Assembly (NCBI RefSeq): GCF_000003815.2
Contig: NC_049980.1
Location: 18,577,454 to 18,641,453, forward strand
Source of the DNA: Branchiostoma floridae
Lineage: Eukaryota; Chordata; Leptocardii; Amphioxiformes; Branchiostomatidae
DNA length: 64,000 nt
Direction of reading: 5' to 3'
Part shown: one piece after another, positions 1 to 12,455 of the stretch
Layout of the letters: every line of letters starts with the position of its first letter
Position numbering within the stretch: the stretch's first letter is position 1
The notes under the pieces: model-generated
Seen by the model: only the letters and a program-made list of their open reading frames with translations
Told to the model about the DNA's origin: nothing
Databases searched by the model: none
Position numbers and translations under genes: made by a program

Positions 1-3000
1 ATCTACGTGTTACGGCGTCATAACCAACGTGGAACGGGGCCTTCTGATTGGTCCGCGGCGCCTGGCTATATGATAATGACACTTCTTCACCTGTAACAAG
101 TACAGGGTGGGCCTTGCCAATTAATACACATATTGGATAGAAAGATTATCAAACTTAGGAAAATGGTGTGCAGTGGGGCAGGATCTAGCAGTCTGCTTGA
201 CATGACTGGTTTGGGTTGCATACATCGTTTTGCATTGGGACACACAGTCATCAGCCCCCTTCAGGCATAAGCTCAATGCGTATAATAAACTCTGCCTGTA
301 AAACCACCCAGCACACCCTTTGATAAAAGTACAGGACCTGGAGACCCAGTGAACCTGGCTGAAAATTCAAGCCATGGCAAAGCTGCATTACCCTCCCACT
401 GTCTCATACATCACCTGAATTGAAGACGACTGCTTTGACTTTCACTTGAATTTGTCTACTCACCTGTTGATTATCAGTCCATTAAATGTGTCACATAGCT
501 GTATGTATCCTGGAGAAGTGAAGGACATGGGGGAGCTAGGACCTACCATCTCTATATACAGGGGGGGGTGGTAACTATGACAGGAAACAGCCCTGATGTC
601 CAGTAATAATGATCAGACATGGGAGGAATTCAAAAAAGTTGGTACTAGATACATGATGATATATATTGCTAATGAATGCTTTGATTTACATTTGTAGTTA
701 GCCATAAGAAAAGATAGAGCTAACTTGGGTGTTTTATTTATATACAGATCATGCATGCGTCTTTAATCAAATGTATTGCAAAGTCTATTCCTTTTTGATG
801 ATCTGATGCAGGAATGCCCAGTAACTAATTGCAACCATACAACAGCACTTGAAAAAGGGAAATATGTAACATTAGACTGATAGGTGAAACAGTTTATTTT
901 TATATAAATACATGTAGCACCATTTTTGATTCAGCTAGTGATGAGTCTGATTTCTACTCAGCAGGTATTGAAATATGAAATATCCCAGATTTTGGAAGAT
1001 AAATTGCCTGGATGGTTGTAGTAGAAAGTCGCAGTATAAAATACAAAAATCTAGCGATTGTAGCAGTGTATTTTGTAATCAAGATAGTAATCAGACATCA
1101 AAACCTACCTATAGAATGAGCCTATGACATCCAAGATACAAACAAGAAAGCTATACCTACCACTTAATGCCACTGAAGCACATGGCATGTTCAAAACCTG
1201 AGATAGTGACAATTACAATGCAGTACTATAGAAAACCACAAGGAGGGCCACTGGTGACTTTGTTCTTTGTTGACACCAACCTATTGAACATACCAAATCC
1301 CATAACAATCCATCAATAACTTCTGAATTGAGTTGTGCTATTACATCACAGATCAGGCGTACAGACACAAAAGTTACCCAAGTAACGTTCTTGTTGAAAG
1401 TAATATCAACAAAGTTACTAACAAGAGACTAACAATTTGCTTTATCAATTAACTCCAAGAGACAAACTACCAAGATGTATAAGGCTGTACTAAGTGGATT
1501 AAAGGATTTGTTGACCAGGAAGATTTTATGGATAAAAGCAAACTATAACCTGCACTGATGGATGTTTTGTGACATCAGGTAATGGCTGTGTCTTATTACT
1601 AAACCCCAGAGGCTTTCTGATCAGTGAGTGGGAAGTTACAGTTACAAACAGATGTCTTGCTGACAGCTAAGGACAGAATGGCTGCTTTAAATTGCTCTCA
1701 GAAATGTGTGGTAATACCAATAGTAAAAGGAGGTAGATACTCACTACTGACATGCTAATAAAAATCCTTTAAAAGCAGTGCTCCAAATACTTTCTACTGC
1801 ATACCTGCTTTGGTACAAGTATCATTCAAAATTACCTGCACCAGACAAAATCTACCTGCACAACTCATTCTGTTTTCCTTTTCAACATTGTTTTTTCTGG
1901 CTTGGTTGGAAAGCCAACTGTGAAAGAAAGATTTCAGAAAGTATGAATACCATTGTGTATATAAGTATAGTTCTCTTAGGTACACAACCTAAGACATTTT
2001 AGCAGATGCTCTGCTGCCTTCATAAGGGGTAGGGCAAAGTGTCGTCTGTGATTACTGTCGGTGGAGACAGTCGGTAGGAAACACAGGTAGAGATGAAAAG
2101 AATAAGGTTGTGCCCCTAAGAAAACTATGACCAGTTAGTAGTTAATTCTTTGATAGAATATTACAGGGGGTAGCAGTCAGATCAGCAAACAGAAATCCAC
2201 ATGCAATTTATACATTTATTGAATACAATTGGTTTGGTACAGGTAGCCATCAGCTCCAATTTTACCTGCAATAGCCTGCGTATACAGGTGGTATTCCAAG
2301 TCCTGAATATCATCATGCTGAGTTGCTAACTTCTGAATGAAATCAGCATTGAACCATGCACATTTCAACATGCTACCCTAACCATGACTAAACAGTCCAT
2401 TAAAGATGTCACTATACTGTATGCACATGTACATGTTGATAGAGGAAGTGAGAGGCATATATACCACCTTGGTGTATAGCAGGTTAACTATGATGGAAAA
2501 AACCATTGACATATAGGAACATTTCTGGACATTCCCTTTGTAAGTGAAGTGTTTCAGGATGCAGACCTACATGAAAACTAGTTATAGTTCTTGAAAAATA
2601 GAGCATGAGGACAATGCAAGGGACTCAAGCAACGTAGGAAAGACAGTGTGGGGCTATGGAAATGTTTAGAAAACTGGGTGTCTAAGGCTTCCTAGGAGTG
2701 AAGTTATGGTCAGACAAGTCTCAGCTGAGGACTCACATGGGCAGTAGTGCTCAATATGAACTGTATGCTTTTGGAAGAATCTTGGAACCCTTTGCCTCTA
2801 TTGTGGAAAACTCTGACTCATCCCCTCCTTCTGTCAACACATATTTATATATGCTGGTGCTGTTCTTAATGATGTGAAGGCTGCATAGAATAATACAAGA
2901 ACCTGACACACTATTCACATCAACTGCACAAAACCATTCATATGTGCGTAATTCATGTTTCCCAGGGTAGCAATCATTTTACTCCCCAAGCAGTGGTGAC

Positions 3001-3435
3001 GCAATTATACCAATTACTTCTACCTGGAAGTAATCCATATCTATTACGAGTTAAGACATTTTAAAAGGCACTTGAGAATGCCTCATATCTTACCATTAAC
3101 TGCAAAAGATAAGTAGTCTACACAGTAATTTTACCAAACTTATATATGTATCAGACTGAATAGCCAGGCGCTTAGCAGCTGCAGGGTGAAAAGGTTGTGG
3201 GGTTAATACCATACATTCCTGAACATATGTTGAGTCCTTACTAAAGCCATCTGACATGACCTTCCTCACTCCACCTGTGTAACTGTGCACCTGGCTCCAG
3301 TTTGGGAGGTAAACATCAATGGAGGGACAGGGATAGGCTCTGCATTCTAATATTATGCCCTAGACACAATGGATCAACAACCCAGTGCTACTAAGGCCTA
3401 AAAAGGCTATGGGACCTTAACCCTTTCTAAATAAC
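1..3435. other. Non-coding, presumed last MOCS2 intron
   Basis: No exon recognised on either strand. It lies 3' of MOCS2 exon 5 and should be intron if the missing MOCS2B exon is further left. AT-rich, with scattered stops. It contains one copy of an ACCTGCA-type short repeat at about 1775-1860 and related ACCTGCA sequence near 2240-2290. Confidence 0.6.
1775..1860 (+). repeat. ACCTGCA-type short dispersed repeat, copy 1
   Basis: About 85 bp that aligns, on the opposite strand, to 15722-15795. Shared blocks include ACCTGC, GGTACAAGTATCATT (GGTGCAGGTAACATT in the other copy) and AAAATTACCTGCACCAG. The second copy is a near-perfect hairpin; this one has a decayed left arm. Probably a MITE remnant. 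Confidence 0.5.
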
Positions 3436-3683
3436 CTACCAATCAGCACCAAGGACAGACTGTGCAAATGTATTTACAACATCTGCTAGTGTAACCAATC
3501 AGCACCAAGGACAGACTGTGCAAATGTATTTACAACATCTGCTAGTGTAACCAATCAGCACCAAGGACAGACTGTGCAAATGTATTTACAACATCTGCTA
3601 GTGTAACCAATCAGAACCAAGGACAGACTGTGCAAATGTATTTACAACATTTGCTAGTGTATTTACAACATTTGCTAGTTGTA
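3436..3683 (+). repeat. Minisatellite array A: 4 x 56 bp with RE1/NRSE-like core
   Basis: Four tandem 56-bp units plus a partial fifth. Each contains the core CCAATCAGCACCAAGGACAG (the fourth has CAGAACC) followed by an ACTGTGCAAATGTATTTACA spacer. The 17-bp matches to the RE1 consensus NTYAGMRCCNNRGMSAG are at 3442-3458, 3498-3514, 3554-3570 and 3610-3626, all perfect and all on the plus strand. The CCAAT box overlaps the left end of each. Spacers here are unrelated to those of arrays B and C. Confidence 0.95.
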
Positions 3684-3858
3684 ATGGTGTCCTTTACAAG
3701 AGCACATTGGCATCAATAGCATATGTCCTGCCATCTGAAGTTAAGTATGTGCAGCAAGGCACAGTGACATTGTAGGACAACAAATGACTTTGTAATCCTC
3801 AGACCACAGATAAGATAAGTGAAGGATCTAAAATGATTCCAAACATCAGCTATCATAA

Positions 3859-3878
3859 CCAATCAGCACCAAGGACAG
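3859..3878 (+). promoter_or_regulatory. Isolated perfect RE1/NRSE consensus match with CCAAT box
   Basis: Single CCAATCAGCACCAAGGACAG, about 235 bp right of array A and without its spacer. The 17-bp RE1 consensus match is 3862-3878. Binding is not shown. Confidence 0.5.
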
Positions 3879-4260
3879 CAAGCCATTTTACCGTCTGGTT
3901 GTCAGTTGTGCTCAAAACTACATTAAAAGGCATTTTTACTCAACCAAACCTTTTCTACCTGATGGAAACTATTCAATAGTAATCTTCAAATATCACCATA
4001 TGGTGCACTAATGAAGGTTAGTCATCCACCAGTAATCACCATCTGGATTTGAGGTAGAAATCCAAACAATCTGTAAAGGTACAAAGATAACAGAACTAGA
4101 ATTTTGTTTTAAAACAAGAAGTTCTGCACCAGTACCAAGGAGGACCTAAATTGACCCTATGGACATACTAAGCATCTTCACAATCCACCCATTTTTTATT
4201 TACCATACTTTCCAAAGTAAATTTAAAAATAAAAAAAAACACAGATGCACTAAAACAATT

Positions 4261-4277
4261 ACCTCCTTCAAGGAGGT
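4261..4277. repeat. CTCCTT/AAGGAG palindromic repeat terminus
   Basis: ACCTCCTTCAAGGAGGT, 8-bp arms around one base. The related motif (C)AAGGAGGT recurs at about 16880 and, as GAAGGAGGT, at 36030 at the left end of a dispersed repeat. It is probably a worn terminus of the same element family. Confidence 0.4.
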
Positions 4278-7200
4278 CATATAACATTTAGTTTATCTTA
4301 TTGAAAAGACTAAATTTGTAGAAGAGAGCTGTTGAACTGACAGTGATGGATTAATTCATCAATGTTAGCGACATCGTTTCCAAATACAACCACTGGTAGT
4401 TTACATGAATGACACCATTGAAAATACTGTCTGTACGATATATGATAATTGAATCAGTTATTCATAGTTTTCCATTTTCTGAATAATGCAGTTAATTTTT
4501 TCACTACCAAAAGGATTTATATATACCATATTTTAGTAGTCCTAGCAATGGGAAGTAGGGATAGCACTGATGAATGTAACAGGCCTATTGAAATTTTGGA
4601 AGGTAAATCCTTTCCAATGTTCAACTAAATATCCTTCTATGCACCTAACTGATGAAACTAGTTACAGAAGTATACCATTTATGAATTTTCCATTCCAGTG
4701 AAGGTCACTTCACTGCTTTTTTTCAGCTAAAAACATGATACAGCTCCCTTTGTAAAGCTAGCCTTTGCACTGTCCACGTGTAAATTCCTGGTTAGCAAGC
4801 TAAAGATTGAGCTAACAACGGTTATTGCGGCGGTTACTGAAAGGCAAGCAGCTTGAATAAAAAAAAACTGTCTGGAATACATTTTTTTCGCCAGAGCAAG
4901 CACTGGTAAAATGTCGCTCTACTTCTCAGGCTATGCTGGGAGGGGCACTCACCCACCCATTGCTACCAGACTTAATTCTCTGTGTGTGTATGTGAAGCAA
5001 GGCACAGTCACATTTGTTGTAAGACAAGAAATAACTTTATAATGCAGGCTCTGACAGAATTAACAGCTGTCAGGGATGTATTTGGCAATGAGACAGCTGA
5101 ATTTTGCTCAATGCATTCATGACTTTCTAAAGAATTCCCTCAGTTTGCAATCAAACAGCATATTGTATGACAAATGTGATCAGGCCCTAACTTGAAATAA
5201 AACTAAGTATTTTATGATCCAATTAATTCTAAACCATTTTCCACTCACCAATAATTTTGGCACCATATACAGTATTTTAAAGTGCTGTAAATTTCTGATG
5301 TCTTAGAGAGATACTGATCAAATGATAATGATGTGGGTGATGATCTCCAGGAAAACCTGTATGATGGGATTATCAGCCACCTGCTCATTACTCCGGATGA
5401 AAATGCAGTTTTTTGCTCCATATATATTTATGCACCTTGCTATTAATGCTAAAGCCTTCTCAGACAATATTATTCTGAAGATTCTGAATGCAATATTGTT
5501 ACTGTAGTGACATGTTTCTCACATTATTTACTTTTTGCAAAGAGGGTTGTGTTTTGGTAGCATTTGTACAGTTGAACAGTGTTTGTGGTTGAATAGCATA
5601 ACTTAAGAAGCTAGATGAATTATTATCAAATGTATCAAATAAGGCCTGAATCCTATGTCCCTTGGCAGCTTTTCTTGGTACTGCAGCAGAATTCCCAGGC
5701 ATACATAATACTCAAGCTAGAGTCTAAGCTGTTGGCATTAGTGCACTATAATTTGTGCTTGGGAATATGCATTTTGGTCCCTGGCTGCTTTCTTTAGGAC
5801 TGCAGAGGCATTTTTTGTTACAGACTTTTAAAGAAAATAACTAATAAAGAGATTAGTGGATTATGTCACTATATTTTAGTGATAATTAATAAACATACAG
5901 CATGATTTTTCTTCATGTAAATGGATTGAACTACCTGCAATCTTTCATAGCCACGATCCTCAAAGATGCTACATTGTTTTCATTTTACAAACCTATCATA
6001 TAACCTTTTTCTTGCTACCTTGTTTTTAATCAAGACACATAAAAATAGTAATTTTGTCAATTTGTTCCATGTACAAGACTACGGATTTTAAGTTATAAAA
6101 ATATATCGGATTCCCTACAGTCAACTCACTGCACACTTCATATTGTACACAATTTCTTTCCTATCGTCTATGCACATTTGGACAAGTGTACATCAAACTT
6201 TACCCACACTTCAACAGATCTTTCTAACTTCAAGTTGATATCTGTAATCTGGAAGGTACATTAAGTTCCAGTCTGTGGCTAGCTCACCATGCAAATAAAG
6301 TCATATATCTACCTTACACTTAGATAGGCTGTTCACAAGAGAGTTACATTGAGTGCCCTCCATAGCAGGGAAATGTAGATCGACTCACAGGTTTCTGGCA
6401 GTTAAACTGCCATTAGGGCCACATGTGTGTGACTGATACGTGCTTACAGTAGGTGATGGCTGCTGCCTCAACACATCAGTCTTTCAACTAGTCTTTCTGC
6501 CTGGACACAATTTACTCTCACAACATTGAATTAATTGTATTCACTCCCTGGCAGGGACGATTTACTGAGAGATGTGCTACATTTCCTGTCCCTCTGTGGC
6601 ATAGACATTAGAAGCAAAGACAAGCTGGGTGGTGGGGAAAATAGTATACTGGGCCTTGCTGTTCCTGGGACTGGCGAACAATTGTTTTGGGGGCAAAAAA
6701 AGCTAAAATATGAATAATGATATGAAGCACATTGCAAAAGAGACTGTATTACTGTAACATAAAAATCAAGGTCACAGGTGTAGGAAATGATTTGTGAAGA
6801 TTGAGTCAGCAGTCGAGTGATGATGAGTTATATCAAAACATTATTTTTACATTTATTATTATTGTGACTCCACCTATTTTGAAAAAGAATGTACAAAAAA
6901 TGTTGCACTGTACATAAGAAGGTTTTCTGTTTATTATGGCCGATCATCATCATCCACTGGTTTCTGCATCTGTAGCGATTGAAACATCCCACATCTTCAG
7001 TTAGTATTTCTTCATCTTCTTCCACTATGTTTTGCGTCTCGCGAGCTCCCTTAGCTCTGAGAGTTTCTTTTTGCTGTAATAGGATCTCATCCTCTGTGCT
7101 CTAACTCTGCTTCCAGTATGCTAAGCAGATCTACACAATGTCTTTCTTTACATGACTTGTGTCTGCTGGAGCGTAATACAGGGAATTCCAGAGGAGGTGT

Positions 7201-7424
7201 GCTTAAAGATGTGTCTGATTACACCTCATCTCACCTATCTATTGATCTCTTTGTGGGACATTGAGTCACCATGAAGCATACCATAGATTTTTAAAAGATC
7301 AAGGTTATTCCATAGCCTTCTTTGAGGTTGTAGGGTCATTGGTTATTATCCACTTTTTCCTGGGGTTTGTTTGTATTGTAAGGCAGAGTCAATCCCTTTT
7401 CAGCTGATCATCAAACCAAATCAA

Positions 7425-7515
7425 AGTCAGGTACCCATTCTCACACCTGGGTGGAGTGAGGAAAGTTGTGTAAGTACCTGGAGAGATCTAGCCAGCAAGG
7501 CAAGGAATTAAATCC
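7425..7515. repeat. SINE-like dispersed repeat fragment, copy 1
   Basis: Similar to 17698-17815: CAAAGTCAGGTAC, then an ACACCTGGGTGGAGTGAG block, then AAGTTGTGT and a decayed GGAATTAAATCCATGACTTT. The other copy has a tRNA B-box-like motif at the equivalent place. It lies just left of MOCS2 exon 5, in the following intron. Confidence 0.5.
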
Positions 7516-7616
7516 ATGACTTTTCCATCCCATCTCCATTAGCCCAAACTCACAACTGTAGACACCTCAAGATCTGCATAGCTTAGCCTTACACAGCTAA
7601 TGTTACAGAGACTTAC

Positions 7617-7767
7617 CCCAGCCTATGAAACACTGCGATGTTCTCCACCTCCCACCTCTCCCTGATCTGTGCACAGATCTTCCTGAGCTCAGTCTCTGCC
7701 ATTGCCTCGTAAGCCTCATATTCCAGTCTCAGAACAGTCTTACCAGCAAAGTTATTCCTTGTTGTAC
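7617..7767 (-). CDS. MOCS2: MOCS2 exon 5 (MOCS2B core)
   Basis: 151 nt from acceptor CCATGCAG to donor CTGGG|GTAAGT. It encodes [19 protein letters not shown], then [20 protein letters not shown] and IAVFHRLG, very close to human MOCS2B. It leaves phase 2, so the next exon must begin with one nucleotide completing a Gly codon, followed by the LVPVSEAS-like segment. Confidence 0.95.
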
Positions 7768-10700
7768 CTGCATGGTAGCAGAAGGGCAGTTTGTCTGAAT
7801 TCTCTCACTGCAGACATAGACTTATGACACAACATTTGTTATTGGTTATAGTGTAAAGCCACTTTGCAGATGATAACATTGCATTTTACAGGTATGTCTT
7901 ATACTTAAATTCACAGGAACTGCATTGAATTGCATGTACATACATCATAAATCATACAGAGTATTAATGACAAAATGGCAGTTGGTTACTTAACAGAAAA
8001 CTGCATACAAAAAGTTTTTCCTTTCTTCAGAAAAAATGCAGAATCATGCTTCTTAACAGTAGCTTTTACCTTGTTTTTGCCAGTTTGAATACAAAATCCA
8101 GAGTAACATCACAATGGTTTCACTCAGAAAATAGGCTTCCTACAACTAATAAGCACAGGACAGGTCATTTCTTTAATACTAGTAGCATGGTTATTCACAG
8201 CCAATCGGCATTAAGGACATATTATGCTGACAGGTGTACAACTTGTGCCATCATGACCAATCAGCACTGTTGACAGAGCATGCTGTTTTTTTAAATAAAA
8301 GGTAACAAACATGTCAGTCCAATTAGCACATATGATTGTACATCCTCTGTTTTCACCATTCAGTACCAAGGACAGATACTCGTGTTTTCATCACTACCGT
8401 CCCTGCCAATCAGCACCAAGGACAGATACTTGTGTTTTCATCACTACCATCCCTGCCAATCAGCACCAAGGACAGATACTTGTGTTTTCATCACTACCAT
8501 CCCTGCCAATCAGCACCAAGGACAGATACCTGTGTTTTCATCACTACCATCCCTACCAATCAGCACCAAGGACAGATACCTGTGTTTTCATCACTACCAT
8601 CCCTACCAATCAGCACCAAGGACAGATACCTGTGTTTTCATCACTACCATCCCTACCAATCAGCACCAAGGACAGATACCTGTGTTTTCATCACTACCAT
8701 CCCTACCAATCAGCACCAAGGACAGATACCTGTGTTTTCATCACTACCATCCCTACCAATCAGTACCAAGTATGGATTGAGCTAATGTATACAATGGCCA
8801 ATCGGCACCAATTACTGACAATATAACTTCATTTCAATGTGTGCCAATGTGACCAATCGGCACCAAGGACAGTCAATATTACCTCATTTCAATGAGTACC
8901 AATGTGAACAATCAGCACCAAGGACAGACATTACTTCATTTTAATGAGTACCAATGTGACCAATCAGCACCAAGGACAGAACCTGTGGTCTTCAATGATG
9001 ACAGAAACAGTAAAGAATGTTAATTTCAACTTTCAGTATCCAATGAAAGAGCTTACTTTTGAGATAGGGTTTAAAAGATGATGCTGGTTTCAATGCCCAT
9101 GTTTTTATCTTTTTCCAGGGATACATATTTGCCAAAGTATTGCACATTTTTGATCACAACTCAGTATTCACTTGAGTATAGATTTGTTTAGGTACAGTGT
9201 TGATATATTGACATTCAGTATTTTGAACCTGTAACTAAAAGATATATGTGGTTACTGTATAGTATTCAGACCTATCTATGATTCATCTCACCACATAATG
9301 ACATTAATGCACATTCCCCATCACCTATTAGCCCCAGACAGATGACACCGTCCATTAATTATAGAGGAGTTGGCACTACTGGCTGTCCCATTACTACCTG
9401 CGGAGGGACCACTTTAGCACCTGTCCCAGTAAAACACATCACCCCTTACAGGTGTCAGGTGTCCTGGATTTATGTGGGTAGGCTTATTCATTTATGCTAA
9501 TTGATATTTTTCAACCAATCATCAATAAGCAGCTAAATGACTGGATGATGAAATTATACACTAACACCATTTAAGGCCTGATTGTCAATTAAGCAGCTTT
9601 TTACTGGGAGATTATGGAGTGATAACTGAAATAAAACACATTTAAGTAAAATTCTTAATTTGACAAAAAAATCTTTGTATTGAAAAATATTGTTATGCAA
9701 TGCAGGAGATCTCAGCTAACAATCTCATAAATATTTGAAGATATACCTTCAGTTCATGATCGAATATACAAAATGAAAAAAGACAAAGACTAAACCTGCC
9801 GGTATGTTATGATGATCATAGACTATATTTACTGTTTATAAGTTGAAAATTGTGTATATCAAACAATCTATGATCTACATAAACTCATTCTCTTTAGTTG
9901 AAACATTCATTTACTACAGGAAATACCTTAAATTTAGATTTGTCACAAAGCATTTTCCATCCAACAGATCTACAAAAATACCCACAAAATGTAGTCTATT
10001 TGTGTGATAAATTTCATCTCAAAGCATAGCATGAATAGTACAGGACTTAGTTTGTCTTGTATTCTAGTGGTAAATTGTAAAACTTGTCATCTTTGAGATA
10101 CAATTGACTAAATCCATCCACATTTTATTTATATTTGTTAGAGTTACATGAAAAGATACACTTGGCATTCAGGTCCAGACCCAAACAATTTTACCTACAT
10201 GCAGCCATACCTGTTACATATCTACATGGCTTGTATGTCGTGGATAAGATTGCTAAGACGTTGTTGTGAAGGTGTTTAGGGAGGTGCATGTTATTTGAGA
10301 TTGTTATATTGTTATTGTACAAATGTTATTCGAATTCATGTGAAAGACGTCCATGGATTTCTTTACAACATGATGCTGCAAGAGCAATGTGACCATTACA
10401 TATCCAGTCACATGTCTCACATGACAGTTTATATCATTGGGTTCCCATTTGTGCCCACAAGAATTGCAATGACTAACTTGACCCCAATATGGGAAACCTA
10501 TGACCTTACAAAAGATTGTATTCTTTGTTGAAGGGAGAGGATTAAGTGGCTAGAAGGCCCGGTCTCAACACATTCAAAATAATTTACTAAATGGGATGTA
10601 TAATCTGGAATATATCAGCTTGAAAGTAAATGTCAAGCCAATTCAACATTTCTGCATTGTCCCTGTCTGAATACTAGTGTGTTATGCTGAAGGGCGATTA

Positions 10701-12431
10701 TACCGGCTATATACATACAGATACAGATTATGCTGCTCCCGCATTTCCTTGTAATCTTCAATTCAAGCATATACTTAGCCTCTAGTTAAGCCAGTGTCAC
10801 ACCGTCAACAACATTCAGCCAAAGTTGTTTATCGCCAGAAGGCTGCTGTTTTCAAATATCATCAGATAGTCAAGTATATTTTGCCTGAAAATGCACCTGT
10901 TTCACTGGACAGAGCTCAGTGACCTACTAAATTAAATGTTGGCCATGCCCTAAAAATGGCATGTTGATAGGGAAGATACTGGTCATCATATTCTGGCTGA
11001 AAATGCTCTTTTGACCCCAGAGACTTATTGGCTAAGTCCAAACTATAGCCTTTCCACAAATATTCTCCACCCAACTGCTGAGCTATGTCATCATTTCCAG
11101 GCTATTTGATGTATCGACATGTACAATGTAGTGACTGAGACCGCGACAGACGCCGCCATCATGCATGCTGATCCCGCACCATCCCCACTGTAATTTGTCA
11201 TGGCCTTCCATCCCATATGTACAGGATTTTCTCTGTCCTTTGATACAACAGCAGTAACAACACCTCAATCAAGCTGGTGCACCCTGGGGGAATGCAGTAC
11301 ACACGCATCTGTGAGTGCCAAACATTAACCGCACCCCGAAAGCAATAAAGCCGGCCTCTCCAGAGCCCTGCGCGCAAACATGTAGGGCCCTGATTTTTTC
11401 TGCTGGGACATTTGTCATTGTCTGTCCATATCAGCTGGGAATCAGAACTGACAACACTCAGATATATGTTTTATTGTAAAGCCTACAGACTGATGTTGGC
11501 TCACACTTCACATTGTGTGACTTTAGACCTGATCTCTTTAGCCTCAAATTTATGGATGTCAGCTGCTGATTTCAGCACATTTTATTTAGTCTGCTTTTAG
11601 CGATTCAACAGTCAGGAATGGAAATTGCCGCAGTGAAAGCTAATCTATTGATTTGATATCTATTAATCCCAAAATTAAAAACAAACTACAAAGCAACATT
11701 ATTAAAGGTAGTGACATTCTTCAGAATAGCCAATCTATATGTACCACTGATAATGGACCAATGATGAACCGTTAGTGCTTGGCATGATTGTATATTCACT
11801 TATAAGTATTCGAGGATGGAGATGAGGGGAGAATATATGTGGACAACGTCTGAAAATAGGCAATTAGTTACTAATCAATTACTGATTTAACAGGAGAGGA
11901 TGGTGTGTCAATTGAAAAATATAATGAAAAATATAATTCTTTCTTTTAACTCTGATAGTAGGATGCTTGATTCATGAATACAGTATACTAGTAAAGATCT
12001 CACTACGACAGACATTATCCACTTTGACTCCAGGAAAGACACAAAAATATCTCCCAAATATTAATTCATAAAGGCAGCCAAACTTTGGTCCTTACATCTT
12101 AGATTGTGTAAACTATCTTTATCTGGTATATACTTGTATTAATCAAATTATTCAAGAAACATTCAAAAACGGGTTATGCATGCTACATAAAAGTGTGCAT
12201 TTACTGATTTAGAGTCAATAGTATATGTACACCAATGGTATAGCAAACAACTAAAACACCATGTCCACCAGCGTGTTACGTAAAAATATTCAAAATATAG
12301 GACTGTATCATCTTACCAATGAAAACAGAGATGGCTCCTGAGGTTGGTGAAGTCACCAAGGTGGTCAGTTCCTCAACACTGAGCTGGTCAGTGGTCAGTT
12401 TGATGTGATCCTTTCCTTGTACTGTGGACAT
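7617..12431 (-). CDS. MOCS2: MOCS2B, molybdopterin synthase large (catalytic) subunit, N-terminal part, 3' end outside window
   Basis: Large MoaE-type subunit that binds precursor Z and receives sulfur from MOCS2A. Visible coding exons are 12431-12317 (exon 4, from ATG) and 7767-7617 (exon 5). They give [20 protein letters not shown]..., then [30 protein letters not shown] and [14 protein letters not shown] and FHRLG carry the Arg and His-Arg that correspond to conserved active-site residues of bacterial MoaE. The conserved lysines lie in the segment after FHRLG, encoded by an exon I could not find between 1 and 7616, so it is probably further left. Splice phases match (1, then 2). The start is the first in-frame ATG after the MOCS2A stop; frame upstream is open back to that stop. 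The human protein has a longer N terminus that overlaps MOCS2A, unlike here. Confidence 0.92.
7768..8200. other. MOCS2 intron 4, left part
   Basis: Intron between MOCS2 exons 4 and 5 next to the exon 5 acceptor. No further exon or structured element seen before the minisatellite cluster begins. Confidence 0.7.
8201..8785 (+). repeat. Minisatellite array B: 50-bp units with RE1/NRSE-like core
   Basis: Exactly 50-bp period. Perfect RE1 consensus matches start at 8409, 8459, 8509, 8559, 8609, 8659 and 8709 (17 bp each). A one-mismatch unit starts at 8359 and a degenerate unit at 8759. Two degenerate relatives precede the array (8204-8220, 8260-8276). Unit: core CCAATCAGCACCAAGGACAG, then ATACCTGTGTTTTCATCACT and ACCATCCCT. 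The right-hand units are nearly identical, indicating recent expansion. The array has no stop in three frames, which creates spurious open frames. Confidence 0.95.
8795..8985 (+). repeat. Minisatellite array C: about 52-55-bp units with RE1/NRSE-like core
   Basis: Units begin at 8801 (degenerate), 8856 (one mismatch, TCGG for TCAG), 8911 and 8963 (both perfect RE1 consensus). The spacer reads TTCATTTCAATGAGTACCAA followed by TGTGA, unlike the spacers of A and B. Only the 20-bp core is shared. Confidence 0.93.
8986..12316. other. MOCS2 intron 4, right part
   Basis: Intron sequence with no recognised exon or mobile element. Scattered short ORFs (up to 78 codons) show no recognised similarity. 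Confidence 0.7.
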
Positions 12432-12455
12432 GCTTCTGTGTGGAAGTTGTTTCTG
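12317..12455 (-). CDS. MOCS2: MOCS2 exon 4 (MOCS2B start exon)
   Basis: The acceptor is a tandem CAGCAG (exon starting at 12455 or 12452), and the donor is TTCATTG|GTAAGATG. Eight codons precede the ATG at 12431 if the upstream AG is used. The encoded segment [23 protein letters not shown] aligns with human MOCS2B LSVDEVSQLV...CGAISLFVG. Confidence 0.92.

Larger units (their letters stand above)
3884..7616. other. Non-coding, presumed last MOCS2 intron
   Basis: No exon found on either strand; searched in particular for the missing MOCS2B C-terminal exon. A short near-palindrome (ACCTCCTT/AAGGAGGT, 4261-4277) and a SINE-like copy at about 7425-7515 are the only structured pieces seen. Open frames of 60-70 codons here are of chance length. 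Confidence 0.6.

Noticed and set aside
8311-8826. Long open frames (132-171 codons) in three overlapping frames of the plus strand
   Set aside because: They run through the 50-bp minisatellite; the period is not a multiple of three and no unit frame contains a stop, so all three frames stay open. Not a protein.
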